DNA of 64,000 nucleotides from Martinezella lusitana (GTDB lineage: Bacteria > Pseudomonadota > Alphaproteobacteria > Rhizobiales > Rhizobiaceae). The notes below the pieces were generated by a model. The model saw only the letters and a list, made by a program, of their open reading frames with translations. It was not told the DNA's origin and ran no database searches. The stretch lies in assembly GCF_016901135.1 (NCBI RefSeq), contig NZ_JAFEVL010000010.1, positions 186,001 through 250,000 on the forward strand. Reading direction: 5' to 3'. Shown here in pieces: positions 1 to 10,746 of this stretch (position 1 is its first letter; each line of letters opens with the position of its first letter). Position numbers and translations under genes: made by a program.

Positions 1-3000
1 TCCATGCGGCCCATCGCCGTGCGGGCCGAGAATTGCGGACGATACATGTCCTCGACGCTTGCGGCCGGATGGTCGTAGATGCCGGGTGTGACGGCGCGCA
101 CGACATAGGCAAAGCTCAGGTCACGGTTGGCGCCGTAAGTCTGGTCGAAGGCGGCGACGAAGCGGTCGTTGCGGAATTCGACATGGGCGGGCTGCACATC
201 GCTCAGCCAGTCGAAGTTCGACAGCTGGGCACTGCTGACAATGCTCGGATTATCGATCTCAAAGCCCGCGGGCAGGAGATCGGTCACGAGCAGGCGCTGC
301 GGCCAGTCATTGTCTCCGATCACGTGCAGCACGACGACGTAGCGTTCGTTCTGCTGTGCCTGGCTGACATTCGCCTCTTCGCCGTCGAGCGTGTAGTACT
401 TGCGCTCGATCTTGAAGCCATTGCCGCCGGCCGGCAGCGGAGCAACCGGGGATGCAACCGTGGTCACGGCCGCAGACAGCGGCTGGCGCGTCGTGTTGGT
501 GACGGTCAGCGGATGGCCCATCAGGGCATCGCCGCTCATCTGCGCCATATAGGTGCCGGAGTGGGCAGCGCCGTTGACATCAAGCGTCAGGCCGTCGTCG
601 CCGTTCTGCAGCGCTCGGGCAGCGAGCAGCATCCAGGTCTGTTCCTGGGTGCTGGTGTAGCCCCGGCTCTGCCATTCCTTGCCAACGACGCTTGCCAGAT
701 CCGGAATGATCGGTGGGACGGGACGGCTTTCGGCGGCAAGCGCCAACACCGCGGCACCGTCGCGCAGCGACGAGCCGTAGTCGGAGCGGGCAAAGCTGAC
801 CTTGGTGATCGCCGCCTTCTGTGACATCTGCAGGGAATCCACGAAGATGTTGCGCGAGCGCTGGGCATCCCCGTAAAGCGCCAGCGCCGCGGCCAGATGC
901 GCCTTGGACAGCGGCGTCGGGAAATCGTTCAACATCGTGTCGGCATAGTAGCGCAGATCGCTGATCGAGGCCTTCTTGTTGCGCGCCAGCACATAGAGCG
1001 CATAGGCGATCTCGTTGCCGTTATCCTTGACGTTGGTGTTGGCGCTCAGCGAATTCTGGAGATTTTCGAGCGCCTGCACCATGGCCTGATCCGGCACGAT
1101 ATACTTCTGCTCGCGGGCGCGGGTCAGGAAGTCAGTCACGTAGGCATCAAGCCAGAGATCGCCCGAGCCCGGCCCCCAGAGGCCGAAGCTGCCGGTCGAC
1201 GATTGGTAGGACATTTCGCGATAGATCGCGTCCTGGACGCGCTTGTGGATCTCCGTGTCGTCGGCAAGGCCATTCTTGATCGCCATGTCGCTGAAATAGA
1301 GCAGCGGCAGCGCGCTGCTGGCCGTCTGTTCGGCGCAGCCGTAGGGGTAGCGGCTGAGGCTCATCAGCAGGGCAGGCACGTCGAAGGCGCTGGAGCGGCT
1401 GACATTAACGCTGACCGAGGCGCCTGGCAGCACGCTGTCGGCCAGCAGATCGGCATTGACGGTCAGGCTCTTGCCGGGCGCAAGCGCGATGACACGCCGC
1501 TCGGTGACCGGCAGCTGCGCCGGGCGAACCGGGATATCGACCGATTGATCGAGCGATAGTCCCGAAGCATTCGACAGTTTGATCGCGACCGTACCGGCAC
1601 CGGGCTGTCCGCCTGTCAGAGGCAGCGTGATATTGTATTTGCCGCCGGCCTGCAGGTTGATCTTCTGCTGCGCGGCATTCGCATCCACATTCACGGCGTT
1701 ATTGCCCGTGACCGCAAGCGTGTAGTCGCCGGCAGGCGCATCGGTGTTGGCGACGTCGAGCCGCAGATTGGCCTTATCCCCGGGAGCCAGGAACTTCGGC
1801 AGGCTCGCGGTGACGACGAGCGGATCGCGGATGATCACATCCTGCGTCGCATGTCCGACGCCTGATTTCGACCAGGCGACTGCCATCAGACGCGCTGTGC
1901 CGTTGAACTGCGGTATGTCGAAGCTGACATTGGCCTTGCCGCTGGCATCCAGCTTGACTGGGCCGGAGAAGAAGGCGACCAGCTTTTCCGTCGGGGGGCT
2001 CGCCTGCAAGGCCGCCTGTCCGCCGTCGCCGCCGGTGCGCAGCTTGCCGGTCGCGCCGAGCGAGCCGTCGATAAGGCGTCCGTAGATGTCGCGGATTTCG
2101 AGGCCGAGCTGACGCTGACCGTAATACCAGTCGTCCGGTGCCGGCGGCTGGTAGTGCGTCAGGTTGAGGATGCCGACGTCGACGGTGGCAACCGTGACAT
2201 AGGCGTCTTCATTGGCGCCGGCGCCGGAAACCTGCATGCCGATGGTCAATGGCTGGCGCGGCAAGGTCTTCGGTGGCGCGTCGAGCGCGATCTGCAGCTT
2301 GCGCTCGCCGGGATCGACGGGTGCCCATTTGATGCCGATGGCGCGCATCGGCATGCGGCTTTCCTGAGCCTCGCCGGGCCGGAACAGGGTCGCGGTCAGA
2401 TAGGTGCCGGCGCCCCAATCGGCGGTCACGGGAATGTCGACCTCACCGCCAGTGGCGCCGATATCGGCATTGGTGACCGAGATCAGCGTCTCGGCACCGG
2501 CCGTCACCATAAGCTGGCCGGCATAGCGCGAGGTCACCTTCAGCTTGGCGGTATCGCCGACATGGTAGCTCTGCTTGTCGAGCGCGATCTCCAGCGCATC
2601 CGGGGTTTCCGTCGAGGTGGAGGCGACATACCAGCCGGCGTTGAATTCGACGCTGGATTCCGGCCCGTTCGCATCGGCGGTGGAAACTTCCAGCCGGTAG
2701 CGACCCCAGGTGACGGGCATGGAAATTGCCGCGCCATCCGTCGTGGCATTCACCGTACCGACAGCCACCTGCTTGGTGGACATGATCGGCTCGTATTTCC
2801 AGCTATTGCCGTCGCGATACCATTGATAGTCGCGCTCGATGCTGAGCAGCTTCCATGTCAGGCCCTGCATCGCCTGTTTCTGGCCATTCGCGTCGATGGC
2901 GATGACGTGGAAGTTGCCGACGGAATTTTCGCCGAGATCGCCATCGAATTCCGGCTTGATGCCGATGCGCGAGCCGTCGGCCTTGACCGGCAGCGTGAGG

Positions 3001-5492
3001 GAGCGCTCGACGGCACGGCCGCCGGCCTCCTGCATGCGCACGGTGATGTTGGCGTTCAGAAGCTGCGTGGTCGAAGGCGTGTCGTTGACGGTGACGTCGA
3101 AGGTGGTCTTGCCGTTTTCGTCCAGCGCCTGCAGATCTTCGAGCGGCACCTGCGTGCTTTCGGCCTTGCTGTCGCCGCTGCTGCTGTCGCCGTCATTGTC
3201 TTCCTTGCCCGCGCCCTCATCGGCAAGGCCGAACTGATAGCCCACGTAGTCGGCGCTTTCGCGCGTCGGCTTCAGGGTTACTTCGCCTTCGAGGTTGAGG
3301 CCGGCGGCCGGCGCACCATAGAGGTAGCGTCCGTCGACATTAACAGGCGTCGGCTGGCCGACTTCGATCTCCTTGGCGTCGCTCGTCATGTCGAACTCGA
3401 TGCGATCCGGCACGAAGTCGTCGACGAGGAAGGTCTGCGAGCCGATGGAGGCGCCCTTCGGGTCGGTATAGATATTCATCGTCCAGGTGCCGCGCATGGA
3501 GGTCTGCTGCAGCGGCAGGTCGACATTGTAGCCGCCGAGTTTGCCGCCATCGGTGACGATGCGGCGGTCCTCGACGCCATCGGGGCGCAGGAAGACGAAG
3601 GTGAGCGGCAGGTTTTCGACGGCCGTCGAGCTGACGTCGCGGGCAAGCGCCGAGGCATGCACCGTCTCGCCGGCGCGGTAGATGCCGCGTTCCGTCCATG
3701 TCAGCAGGTCGATCGCGCCGGGCGCGGTTCTGCCCGCGACGCCACGGTCGGAAAGATCGAAGCCGGCGCGCGTCATGTCGAGGAAGACATAATCCTGGTC
3801 GCCGTTCTGCGCGGTGATGACGGCCGGCGTCATGCCCGCCGTGCCGCGCATCAGGCCGGCGCTGAAGGTGGCGCGGCCGTTATCGTCCGTCTTTGCGGTG
3901 CCCAGGATTTCATTGTTCTTGGCAAGCAGCTGCAGCTGCACGCCGGCAAGCGGCTTGGCGCTGCCGAGCGAGCGGGCAAAGACATTCAGGCCGTCCGTGC
4001 CGGCATAGGTGGTGACGCCGATATCGGACACCACGAACCATTGCGTCGCCTGCGGATCCCATTCCTGACCGCCGCTGTTGGGCGCAACCGCCGTCAGCAC
4101 ATAGACGCCGGGCTTACGCTTAGGCAGCGCCTCATCGACGGGGAAGCTGGTCGCGACGTCCTTGTTGAGTTCCTGCTTGATCTCGATCGAGCCCTGCCAG
4201 ACCAGCTCGCCATTGGTGTCCTGGATGGTCTGGGCGCTGTAGCTGTCCATCTGCGTCAGGAACTGCGAGTTGTTGAGGATCTGCGCAATGTTGCGGTCGC
4301 CGATGCGGTAGAGCTTGAGATTGGCCGTCGTCGCATTGACCGAGACGATCGGGATGCCGCGCCGTGCGGTGGAGGGCAGCACGAAATTGTCGCCCGTGAA
4401 GCGCAGCGAGGCCGTGCGGTCCTTGACGTAGACGTCGACATTGACCTGCGCGGCAAGGTTTTCATCCACGGAGGAGGGCAGGCCGGCGCGCACCGAAATA
4501 CGATAATGCTGGCCGAATTCCAGGCCTTCGACGCAGATCTGGTTGTCCTTGGCGTCGACGCCCTTCGGTGCCGCTCCGTTGACGGTGACGAACGGCGTGT
4601 AATCGACGCCGCTCTTCACCAGCTTTTCTGAGAATTGTACGCAGGCGCGCGGTGATGCATTGTCGTTGTCGAGCGTGTTGCCGGTAATGCGGAAGCCCTG
4701 GCGAGCGCGCAGATCGTCATAGGCCGCCTGAACTGCGGGCGAGCTGACGAGATCGAGGCTCGCCTTGTAAGCGTTGAGCGCCGGGCGATAGTTCTGCGCG
4801 TTCTTCAGCGACTCGGCGAGAACGGCCAGCGCATCGGCGCGGCTGTTCGTCGTGCGGGTCAGCTGGTAGCCGTTGAGCGCGGCATAGGCCGCTTTGGTGG
4901 CAACGGACGTATCGTTCGTAATCGTGTTGGCGGCGCGCGCCATTTCGATCCATAGATCGCCATTATCGGGGCTGAGCGACAGCGCGCCCTGGAATGCATT
5001 CAGCGCATTGTTGACGTTGCCGGAGGTCAATTCGATGCGGCCGAGCGCAATCAGGCTCTCGACGCCTTGCCCTTTCAGTTCGCTGCCGAGCGTCAGCGTG
5101 CTCTTTGCATCGCGCGCGCTTTGAACGAAGTCGTCTGAGAGGAAGGAAAGGGCGGGTGCGGCGCCGATATCGGGCTCGTTGGCTGCGGCGGTTTCGACGA
5201 TCTTGCCGGCGACGGCGCCCGGGAAACTGTTGAGCTGATTGAAGTCGGACTTCATGAAGCACCACTTCACCTTGGGATTGTAGGTGAAGGCCTTGCAGGA
5301 CTTGTCGCCGATACAGGACGCGGAGCATTGGTCCAGCGTCACGTTCTGCTCCGTTCGCAGATCGAAGCCGAAGTAATCGCCGTCCTTGGTGGTGACCACC
5401 TGGCGCTTGACATCAGCTGCCGCCGAGGGGCTCAGAGATGTGAAGATGGCGAGAAGAAAAGCGGAGAAGCCGATAAACGCGCGCTTAGACAT
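1..5492 (-). CDS. Alpha-2-macroglobulin family protein, exported (C-terminus beyond window)
   Basis: Large periplasmic macroglobulin, thought to trap proteases that breach the outer membrane. At least 1830 codons are present and no stop is reached before the window edge. The start at 5492 follows GGGAGGACTT. Residues 1-26 form a Sec signal peptide (basic MSKR, hydrophobic core, AAA before Asp27). Residues about 27-95 carry a PAN/apple-like module with Cys56, Cys60, Cys66 and Cys78. The remainder matches repeated macroglobulin beta domains. The thioester motif Cys-Ala-Glu-Gln is intact at residues 1386-1389 (bases 1326-1337), preceded by Tyr-Pro-Tyr-Gly as in active thioester proteins. In many bacteria this gene is followed by a PBP1C gene, which cannot be checked here. 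The family assignment is secure; the protease-trap role is inferred from the family. Confidence 0.93.
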   Translation of the reverse strand, partial: MSKRAFIGFSAFLLAIFTSLSPSAAADVKRQVVTTKDGDYFGFDLRTEQNVTLDQCSASCIGDKSCKAFTYNPKVKWCFMKSDFNQLNSFPGAVAGKIVETAAANEPDIGAAPALSFLSDDFVQSARDAKSTLTLGSELKGQGVESLIALGRIELTSGNVNNALNAFQGALSLSPDNGDLWIEMARAANTITNDTSVATKAAYAALNGYQLTRTTNSRADALAVLAESLKNAQNYRPALNAYKASLDLVSSPAVQAAYDDLRARQGFRITGNTLDNDNASPRACVQFSEKLVKSGVDYTPFVTVNGAAPKGVDAKDNQICVEGLEFGQHYRISVRAGLPSSVDENLAAQVNVDVYVKDRTASLRFTGDNFVLPSTARRGIPIVSVNATTANLKLYRIGDRNIAQILNNSQFLTQMDSYSAQTIQDTNGELVWQGSIEIKQELNKDVATSFPVDEALPKRKPGVYVLTAVAPNSGGQEWDPQATQWFVVSDIGVTTYAGTDGLNVFARSLGSAKPLAGVQLQLLAKNNEILGTAKTDDNGRATFSAGLMRGTAGMTPAVITAQNGDQDYVFLDMTRAGFDLSDRGVAGRTAPGAIDLLTWTERGIYRAGETVHASALARDVSSTAVENLPLTFVFLRPDGVEDRRIVTDGGKLGGYNVDLPLQQTSMRGTWTMNIYTDPKGASIGSQTFLVDDFVPDRIEFDMTSDAKEIEVGQPTPVNVDGRYLYGAPAAGLNLEGEVTLKPTRESADYVGYQFGLADEGAGKEDNDGDSSSGDSKAESTQVPLEDLQALDENGKTTFDVTVNDTPSTTQLLNANITVRMQEAGGRAVERSLTLPVKADGSRIGIKPEFDGDLGENSVGNFHVIAIDANGQKQAMQGLTWKLLSIERDYQWYRDGNSWKYEPIMSTKQVAVGTVNATTDGAAISMPVTWGRYRLEVSTADANGPESSVEFNAGWYVASTSTETPDALEIALDKQSYHVGDTAKLKVTSRYAGQLMVTAGAETLISVTNADIGATGGEVDIPVTADWGAGTYLTATLFRPGEAQESRMPMRAIGIKWAPVDPGERKLQIALDAPPKTLPRQPLTIGMQVSGAGANEDAYVTVATVDVGILNLTHYQPPAPDDWYYGQRQLGLEIRDIYGRLIDGSLGATGKLRTGGDGGQAALQASPPTEKLVAFFSGPVKLDASGKANVSFDIPQFNGTARLMAVAWSKSGVGHATQDVIIRDPLVVTASLPKFLAPGDKANLRLDVANTDAPAGDYTLAVTGNNAVNVDANAAQQKINLQAGGKYNITLPLTGGQPGAGTVAIKLSNASGLSLDQSVDIPVRPAQLPVTERRVIALAPGKSLTVNADLLADSVLPGASVSVNVSRSSAFDVPALLMSLSRYPYGCAEQTASSALPLLYFSDMAIKNGLADDTEIHKRVQDAIYREMSYQSSTGSFGLWGPGSGDLWLDAYVTDFLTRAREQKYIVPDQAMVQALENLQNSLSANTNVKDNGNEIAYALYVLARNKKASISDLRYYADTMLNDFPTPLSKAHLAAALALYGDAQRSRNIFVDSLQMSQKAAITKVSFARSDYGSSLRDGAAVLALAAESRPVPPIIPDLASVVGKEWQSRGYTSTQEQTWMLLAARALQNGDDGLTLDVNGAAHSGTYMAQMSGDALMGHPLTVTNTTRQPLSAAVTTVASPVAPLPAGGNGFKIERKYYTLDGEEANVSQAQQNERYVVVLHVIGDNDWPQRLLVTDLLPAGFEIDNPSIVSSAQLSNFDWLSDVQPAHVEFRNDRFVAAFDQTYGANRDLSFAYVVRAVTPGIYDHPAASVEDMYRPQFSARTAMGRM

Positions 5493-5743
5493 AAGTCCTC
5501 CCAACGCTGCCCGTTTTGATTGGCCGCACCTTAAAATTTCGGGGTGGTTTGTCAACCGAGCGTCGAGTGGGAGCGTGGGGTTTGCGACCATGCCGATGCG
5601 CCCTGTGGTGTCAAATAGGCGGCAATTCCGCCGCTTTTGGGGACTCCGTGGTCCTGTCGCTTCACTTCACTTTTCTTTTCAGCCCTAAAATGGCACCGGC
5701 CGCCGGGCCGATGCCATTGCGTAAAGAAATGAGAGCTTGCGCG

Positions 5744-6799
<1,056 letters not shown>

Positions 6800-6870
6800 T
6801 CAAACTAAGTCTCGGCATAATGAATGAAAACCCATGCAAATTCTCACAGGCTGTTCTATTATTTAGTTCA

Positions 6871-7761
6871 ATGAACAGAACTCAGCTCTCTCAACTCGCG
6901 GTTTTTGCCGCCGTCGCCGCCCATCGCAGCTTCCGCGCCGCCGGCAAGGAACTGTCGATCGCGCCGTCGGCCGTCAGCCATGCAGTCTCCAGTTTGGAGG
7001 AAAGCCTCGGCGTGCGGCTGCTGGCGCGCACCACCCGCAGCGTGCTGCCGACGGAAGAAGGCCAGGCGTTGCTGCAAAGGCTGGCACCGGCACTGGAGGA
7101 AATCGATATCGCGCTGGAGGATACGCTCGCCACCCGTGGCCGCCCGGCCGGCACTCTGCGCATCACCGCCCCGCGCTTTGCCTCAGACCTCTTGATGGCG
7201 CCGCGGCTCGGCGATTTTCTCAACACCTATCCTGACATTACCCTGGAGATCGCCAACGAGGATGGCTTCAGCGATATCGTCAAAGAGGGCTTCGATGCCG
7301 GCATTCGGCTGGAGGAGAGCATCGAGGGGGACATGATCGCGGTCAAGGTCTCGCCGGACATTCGAACCGTCATCGCCGGCTCCCCTGCCTATTTCGAGAG
7401 GAATCCGAAGCCGCTGCATCCGCGCGATCTCGTGCATCACCGCTGCATCAAGCGGCGTTTCACCGATGGCTCGATCTATCGCTGGGAATTCGAAAAGGAC
7501 GGTCGCGAATTGATCGTCGCCATTGATGGCCCTCTGATTGTGATTGAGGACCGGCTCGCGGTTCTGGCGGCGGTCAATGGCGCGGGCCTCTCCTATCTGT
7601 TCGACATCCGCGTGAAACAGGAACTAGAGGACGGCAGCCTGATCCGCGTGCTCGAGGATTGGTGCCCGCCCTATCCGGGCTTCTGCATCTATTACCCGAG
7701 CCGCCGCCAGATGCGCCCGGCGCTCAGAGCCTTCATCGATTTCTTCAAACACACCGGATGA
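6871..7761 (+). CDS. LysR-family transcriptional regulator (296 aa)
   Basis: DNA-binding regulator with an N-terminal winged helix-turn-helix (about residues 1-60: QLAVFAAVAAHRSFRAAGKE, then SAVSHAVSSLE) and a C-terminal periplasmic-binding-like effector domain from about residue 90. Length is typical for the family. The start Met (MNRTQLSQ) directly follows an A+T-rich stretch. It is transcribed away from the aldo/keto reductase gene at 5744-6739 across a 131 bp gap, the classic arrangement for a LysR regulator and its target. It belongs to the subgroup (TRSV, SYLFDIRV, YYPSRRQM) that often controls oxidoreductases; a similar regulator lies at 37750. Confidence 0.93.
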   Translation: MNRTQLSQLAVFAAVAAHRSFRAAGKELSIAPSAVSHAVSSLEESLGVRLLARTTRSVLPTEEGQALLQRLAPALEEIDIALEDTLATRGRPAGTLRITAPRFASDLLMAPRLGDFLNTYPDITLEIANEDGFSDIVKEGFDAGIRLEESIEGDMIAVKVSPDIRTVIAGSPAYFERNPKPLHPRDLVHHRCIKRRFTDGSIYRWEFEKDGRELIVAIDGPLIVIEDRLAVLAAVNGAGLSYLFDIRVKQELEDGSLIRVLEDWCPPYPGFCIYYPSRRQMRPALRAFIDFFKHTG

Positions 7762-7770
7762 CGCAGAAGG

Positions 7771-7797
7771 AAGCGGCCGGATGGTCCGGCCGCTTTT
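7771..7797. terminator. Bidirectional intrinsic terminator
   Basis: An 11 bp perfect stem, AAGCGGCCGGA (7771-7781) with TCCGGCCGCTT (7785-7795), has a 3-base loop and runs into T's on the plus strand and A's mirrored on the other side. It lies between the convergent LysR gene and the DUF892 gene and can serve both. Confidence 0.85.
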
Positions 7798-7810
7798 CGG
7801 GTGTCGCAAT

Positions 7811-8305
7811 TCAGGCGGCTGCCTTCTGATTGACGCTGCTGTTTGCAATCTTGGTCAGAGCCTTGTCGGTGTTGGTTTCCTGCTGCAGCGTCTGGTCGAG
7901 CAGGCCGACAGCCTCCTTGAGACCGAGCGTTTGCGCCCAGGTCTTCAGTGAGCCGTAGCGGGCCATTTCATAATGCTCTACGGCTTGTGCAGAGGAGATG
8001 AGGCCGGCATCGAGGGCGTGTGTTCCCTTGAATTCCTCGATGATCTCTTCGCCTTCGGCGAGTATCCCTTCGATCGCGTCGCAGGTCTTGCCTTTGGCGC
8101 GTTTGCCCATCAGCTCGAAAATCTGCTCCAGGCGCTCGACCTGCCCTTCAGTTTCCTCAAGGTGCTTTTCGAAGCCTGCCTTCAATTCGGGGGATTGAGC
8201 CGCGCGCGCCATCTTCGGCAGCGCCTTCAGGATCTTCCGTTCGGCATAGTAGATGTCCTGCAGTGTATCGTAAAAAAGGTCTTCCAGCGTCTTGTCCTTG
8301 GACAT
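7811..8305 (-). CDS. DUF892 (YciE/YciF-type) ferritin-like protein (164 aa)
   Basis: Cytoplasmic four-helix-bundle protein of the YciE/YciF family, linked to stress responses and to putative di-metal binding. The sequence begins MSKDKTLEDLFYDTLQDIYY and contains the family's acidic and His positions: YAERKILKALPKM, FEKHLEETEGQVERLE and VEHYEMARYGSLKTW. The start at 8305 has AAGGA eight bases upstream; Met codons at 8314 and 8338 are possible but less well placed. Upstream lies a possible general-stress sigma promoter (8357-8381). Enzymatic function is unknown for the family. Confidence 0.9.
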   Translation of the reverse strand: MSKDKTLEDLFYDTLQDIYYAERKILKALPKMARAAQSPELKAGFEKHLEETEGQVERLEQIFELMGKRAKGKTCDAIEGILAEGEEIIEEFKGTHALDAGLISSAQAVEHYEMARYGSLKTWAQTLGLKEAVGLLDQTLQQETNTDKALTKIANSSVNQKAAA

Positions 8306-8356
8306 GGTTTCCATCCTTGTTTTTGGGGCGGGAGTCACTGACGGTGACCCTCTTAC

Positions 8357-8381
8357 AAGGGAACGGCAGCGCTATTGTTCC
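8357..8381 (-). promoter_or_regulatory. Possible EcfG/RpoE2-type general stress promoter
   Basis: On the minus strand GGAAC (8381-8377) is followed after 18 bases by TT (8358-8357), matching the GGAAC-N18/19-TT pattern known for the rhizobial general stress sigma factor. It lies about 50 bp upstream of the DUF892 start, a family often under stress control. The match rests on a short motif only. Confidence 0.35.
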
Positions 8382-8455
8382 GAAAAAATTCGGGTGGCGA
8401 AGTTTTGGAAAAGACGGAATGTTGAAGCGACCATAGGGAATAGGAGGCGTTGCCG

Positions 8456-9073
8456 ATGAAAAAGCCGGGGTCGATGAAGGGCTTGGAGGAGCTTGGTCGC
8501 GTCAGACTGTCTAAGAACTTCTTCTTCCGGGATTTCCTGCATTCGGAAATCGCCGATTTCCATCGCATCCCCAACATCCCCGACGATCCCGATCTGGCGA
8601 TCGAGGCGGGTCGAAGGCTATGCGAGGAATTGCTGGAGCCGCTGGAGATGACCTTCGGCCGGCTGCATATCCGCTCCGGCTATCGCGCGCCTGATGTCAA
8701 TGCCTTCGGCAACAGGAACGGGCTGAATTGCTCAACCAATGCCCATACCGCCGCGCATCATATCTGGGACATGCGCGATCTTGATGGCTGCACGGGTGCG
8801 GCCGTCTGCATCGCCGTACCCTGGCTGATCGACCATCACAGCCGCGAGGGTGATTGGCAGAAGCTCGCGTGGTGGATCCACGATCATCTGCCTTACGCTT
8901 CGCTGTGCTTCTTCCCGAAGCTCTGGGCCTTCAATATCCAGTGGCACGAGCGGCCGATGCGGACCATCCAGAGCTATGTCAGCCCGCGCGGCATGTTGAC
9001 CAAGCCGGGCATGGCGAACTGGGAGGGCGATCATTCTGCCCTTTACGAGGGTTTTCCGAAGCTCAGATGTTGA
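8456..9073 (+). CDS. Peptidase M15-like / Hedgehog-fold protein, hypothetical (205 aa)
   Basis: Uncharacterised protein resembling M15 D,D-peptidase-like domains. Supporting residues are RSGYRAPDVNAFG, the His-rich NAHTAAHHIWDMRD, and a C-terminal NIQWHERP that recalls the final metal-ligand region of the family. The zinc-ligand spacing is not canonical, so peptidase activity is uncertain and no signal peptide is visible. The start at 8456 has an ideal AGGAGG eight bases upstream. It overlaps the convergent GNAT gene by 11 bp at its 3' end. Confidence 0.7.
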   Translation: MKKPGSMKGLEELGRVRLSKNFFFRDFLHSEIADFHRIPNIPDDPDLAIEAGRRLCEELLEPLEMTFGRLHIRSGYRAPDVNAFGNRNGLNCSTNAHTAAHHIWDMRDLDGCTGAAVCIAVPWLIDHHSREGDWQKLAWWIHDHLPYASLCFFPKLWAFNIQWHERPMRTIQSYVSPRGMLTKPGMANWEGDHSALYEGFPKLRC

Positions 9074-9506
9074 TGCGATAACGTATGTGCCCGTCGCTCT
9101 CGACATAGGTGTCGTAAAGTTTGCGGGCGGTCGCGTTGGTTTCGTCCGTATGCCAGTAGAGGCGCACCCAGCCGTTTTTCTTGCAGAGCGCGACGAGATC
9201 ATCCAGCAGCGCCCGACCGACACCGTGACCCCTAGCGCTTTCGTCGACGAACAGATCTTCGAGGTAGCAATCCGGTGCGCGGACCCATGTGCCCTCATGC
9301 GTGATGCAGAGCGTGAAACCCTTCACCTCACCGTCGACTTCGGCCACGCGCATGAAGATCGCCGACGCCGGATCGAAGACCCGGCGCCATGTCGCATCGG
9401 TGATATCAGGCGCGATGGTGACGCCGTAGAACGCGAGATAGCCGTCCCAGAGCGCGCGCCAGCGCTTTTCGTCCTCGGGTCTGGCGTCACGGATCGTCAC
9501 GGTCAT
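9063..9506 (-). CDS. GNAT-family N-acetyltransferase (147 aa)
   Basis: Acetyl-CoA-dependent acetyltransferase of the GNAT fold. The acetyl-CoA loop is visible as SARGHGVGRALLDDLV (about residues 91-106), preceded by the beta strand CYLEDLFVDE and followed by WVRLYWHTDETNATARKLYD, typical for motif B. Length fits a single-domain GNAT. Its stop overlaps the 3' end of the M15-like gene. Its start is 16 bp beyond the 3' end of the aldo/keto reductase gene at 9522-10472, so the two may be cotranscribed. Substrate unknown. Confidence 0.92.
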   Translation of the reverse strand: MTVTIRDARPEDEKRWRALWDGYLAFYGVTIAPDITDATWRRVFDPASAIFMRVAEVDGEVKGFTLCITHEGTWVRAPDCYLEDLFVDESARGHGVGRALLDDLVALCKKNGWVRLYWHTDETNATARKLYDTYVESDGHIRYRINI

Positions 9507-9521
9507 CTAGTTGGCCCTTGC

Positions 9522-10472
9522 TTAGGCGCCCGCTTCGTCGAGCAGGCGCATGGCTTCATCGGAAAGGGAGAGCTTTGCCGAATTGATTAGCGCGTCGAGC
9601 TGGCCAAGGCTAGTGGCGCTGGCGATGGGGGCCGTGACGCCGCGCTTGCGCAAGAGCCAGGCGAGCGCGCCCTCGGCCGGCTTCGAGCCGGTTTCGGCGG
9701 AAACCTTGTCGAGGGCTGCGAGAATGCGAAGACCCTTGTCGTCGAGATAGGCCGCTACCCGGTTTTCGCGTGCCCGACCCTCAGTATCCGCCTTGGTGCG
9801 GTATTTGCCGGTCAGGAAGCCGGCGGCGAGGCTGAAATAGGTGATGACGCCAATGTCTTCCTTCACGCAGAGATCCGCGAGCGCACCTTCGAAGCTGTCG
9901 CGCGCATAGAGGTTATATTCCGGCTGCAGCACGTCGTAGCGCGGCAGGCCGGCCTTGGTGGCGGCGTCCAGCGAGGCTTGAAGCTGCGTTGCATCGAGGT
10001 TGGAGCAGCCGACATGGCGGATCTTGCCCTGTTCCTTCAGCTTGGCATAGGCGCCGAGTGATTCCTCATGCGGCGTTTCCGGGTCTGGCCAGTGCGACAG
10101 GTAGAGATCGATATAGTCGGTCTGCAGCCGCTTCAGCGAGGCATCGACCGCCTCCACGATATAGTTCGCCTTGAGACCCTTCTTGCCCGGCCCCATTTCG
10201 GAGCCGACCTTGGTGATGATGATGGCCTTGTCGCGGGCGACGCGACCCTGCTTCAGCCATTTGCCGATGATCTCCTCGGAATCGCCGCCCTTGTTGCCGG
10301 GAACCCAGCGCGAATAGACATCAGCTGTGTCGATCGTGTTGAAGCCGGCGTCGAAGAAAGCGTCGAGCAGTGCGTAGGAGGTCTTCTCATCGGCTGTCCA
10401 GCCAAAGACATTGCCGCCGAAAACGATGGGGGCAACAAAAAGATCGGTTCTTCCAAGCTTGCGCATGTCCAT
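9522..10472 (-). CDS. Aldo/keto reductase (316 aa)
   Basis: Second aldo/keto reductase of the window, not a close copy of the one at 5744. It begins MDMRKLGRTDLFVAPIVFGG. The catalytic tetrad is readable: DTADVYS (Asp, Tyr), IITKVG (Lys) and LSHWPDP (His). The C-terminal part carries the usual LLRKRGVTAPIASATS cofactor segment. The first two codons (ATG GAC ATG) leave a two-residue start ambiguity. It is probably cotranscribed with the GNAT gene downstream. The substrate is unknown; the subgroup resembles general stress AKRs of the YghZ/YajO type. Confidence 0.92.
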   Translation of the reverse strand: MDMRKLGRTDLFVAPIVFGGNVFGWTADEKTSYALLDAFFDAGFNTIDTADVYSRWVPGNKGGDSEEIIGKWLKQGRVARDKAIIITKVGSEMGPGKKGLKANYIVEAVDASLKRLQTDYIDLYLSHWPDPETPHEESLGAYAKLKEQGKIRHVGCSNLDATQLQASLDAATKAGLPRYDVLQPEYNLYARDSFEGALADLCVKEDIGVITYFSLAAGFLTGKYRTKADTEGRARENRVAAYLDDKGLRILAALDKVSAETGSKPAEGALAWLLRKRGVTAPIASATSLGQLDALINSAKLSLSDEAMRLLDEAGA

Positions 10473-10746
10473 GATATCTCTCCAAATCGTTTGAGCAGGA
10501 AGCCGGCGCGGTAGAGGCGCGGAGGGGAAATGCTGTTGCAGGTTATCTCCACGACCGGCGAAATTCCACTAACGATTTCTTTATTCATCGGCGAAGATGT
10601 CTTGCGGGAACAGCGTTGCGCCCACGGCGGTCGCCGCTTAAGGTCGCCACCGTTGCCACGGCGTCGAGTCGTTTGCTCTACCTTCAAACTTACCGGTCCG
10701 GACGGCGCGGCCTGCGCTTCGGATGTTGCGTTTCAGGAGAAAGATC

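Noticed and set aside
2154..4631. Open frame of 825 codons on the plus strand
   Set aside because: It is antisense to the alpha-2-macroglobulin gene, which has signal peptide, thioester and domain homology. The plus-strand translation looks like high-G+C shadow sequence without recognisable motifs.
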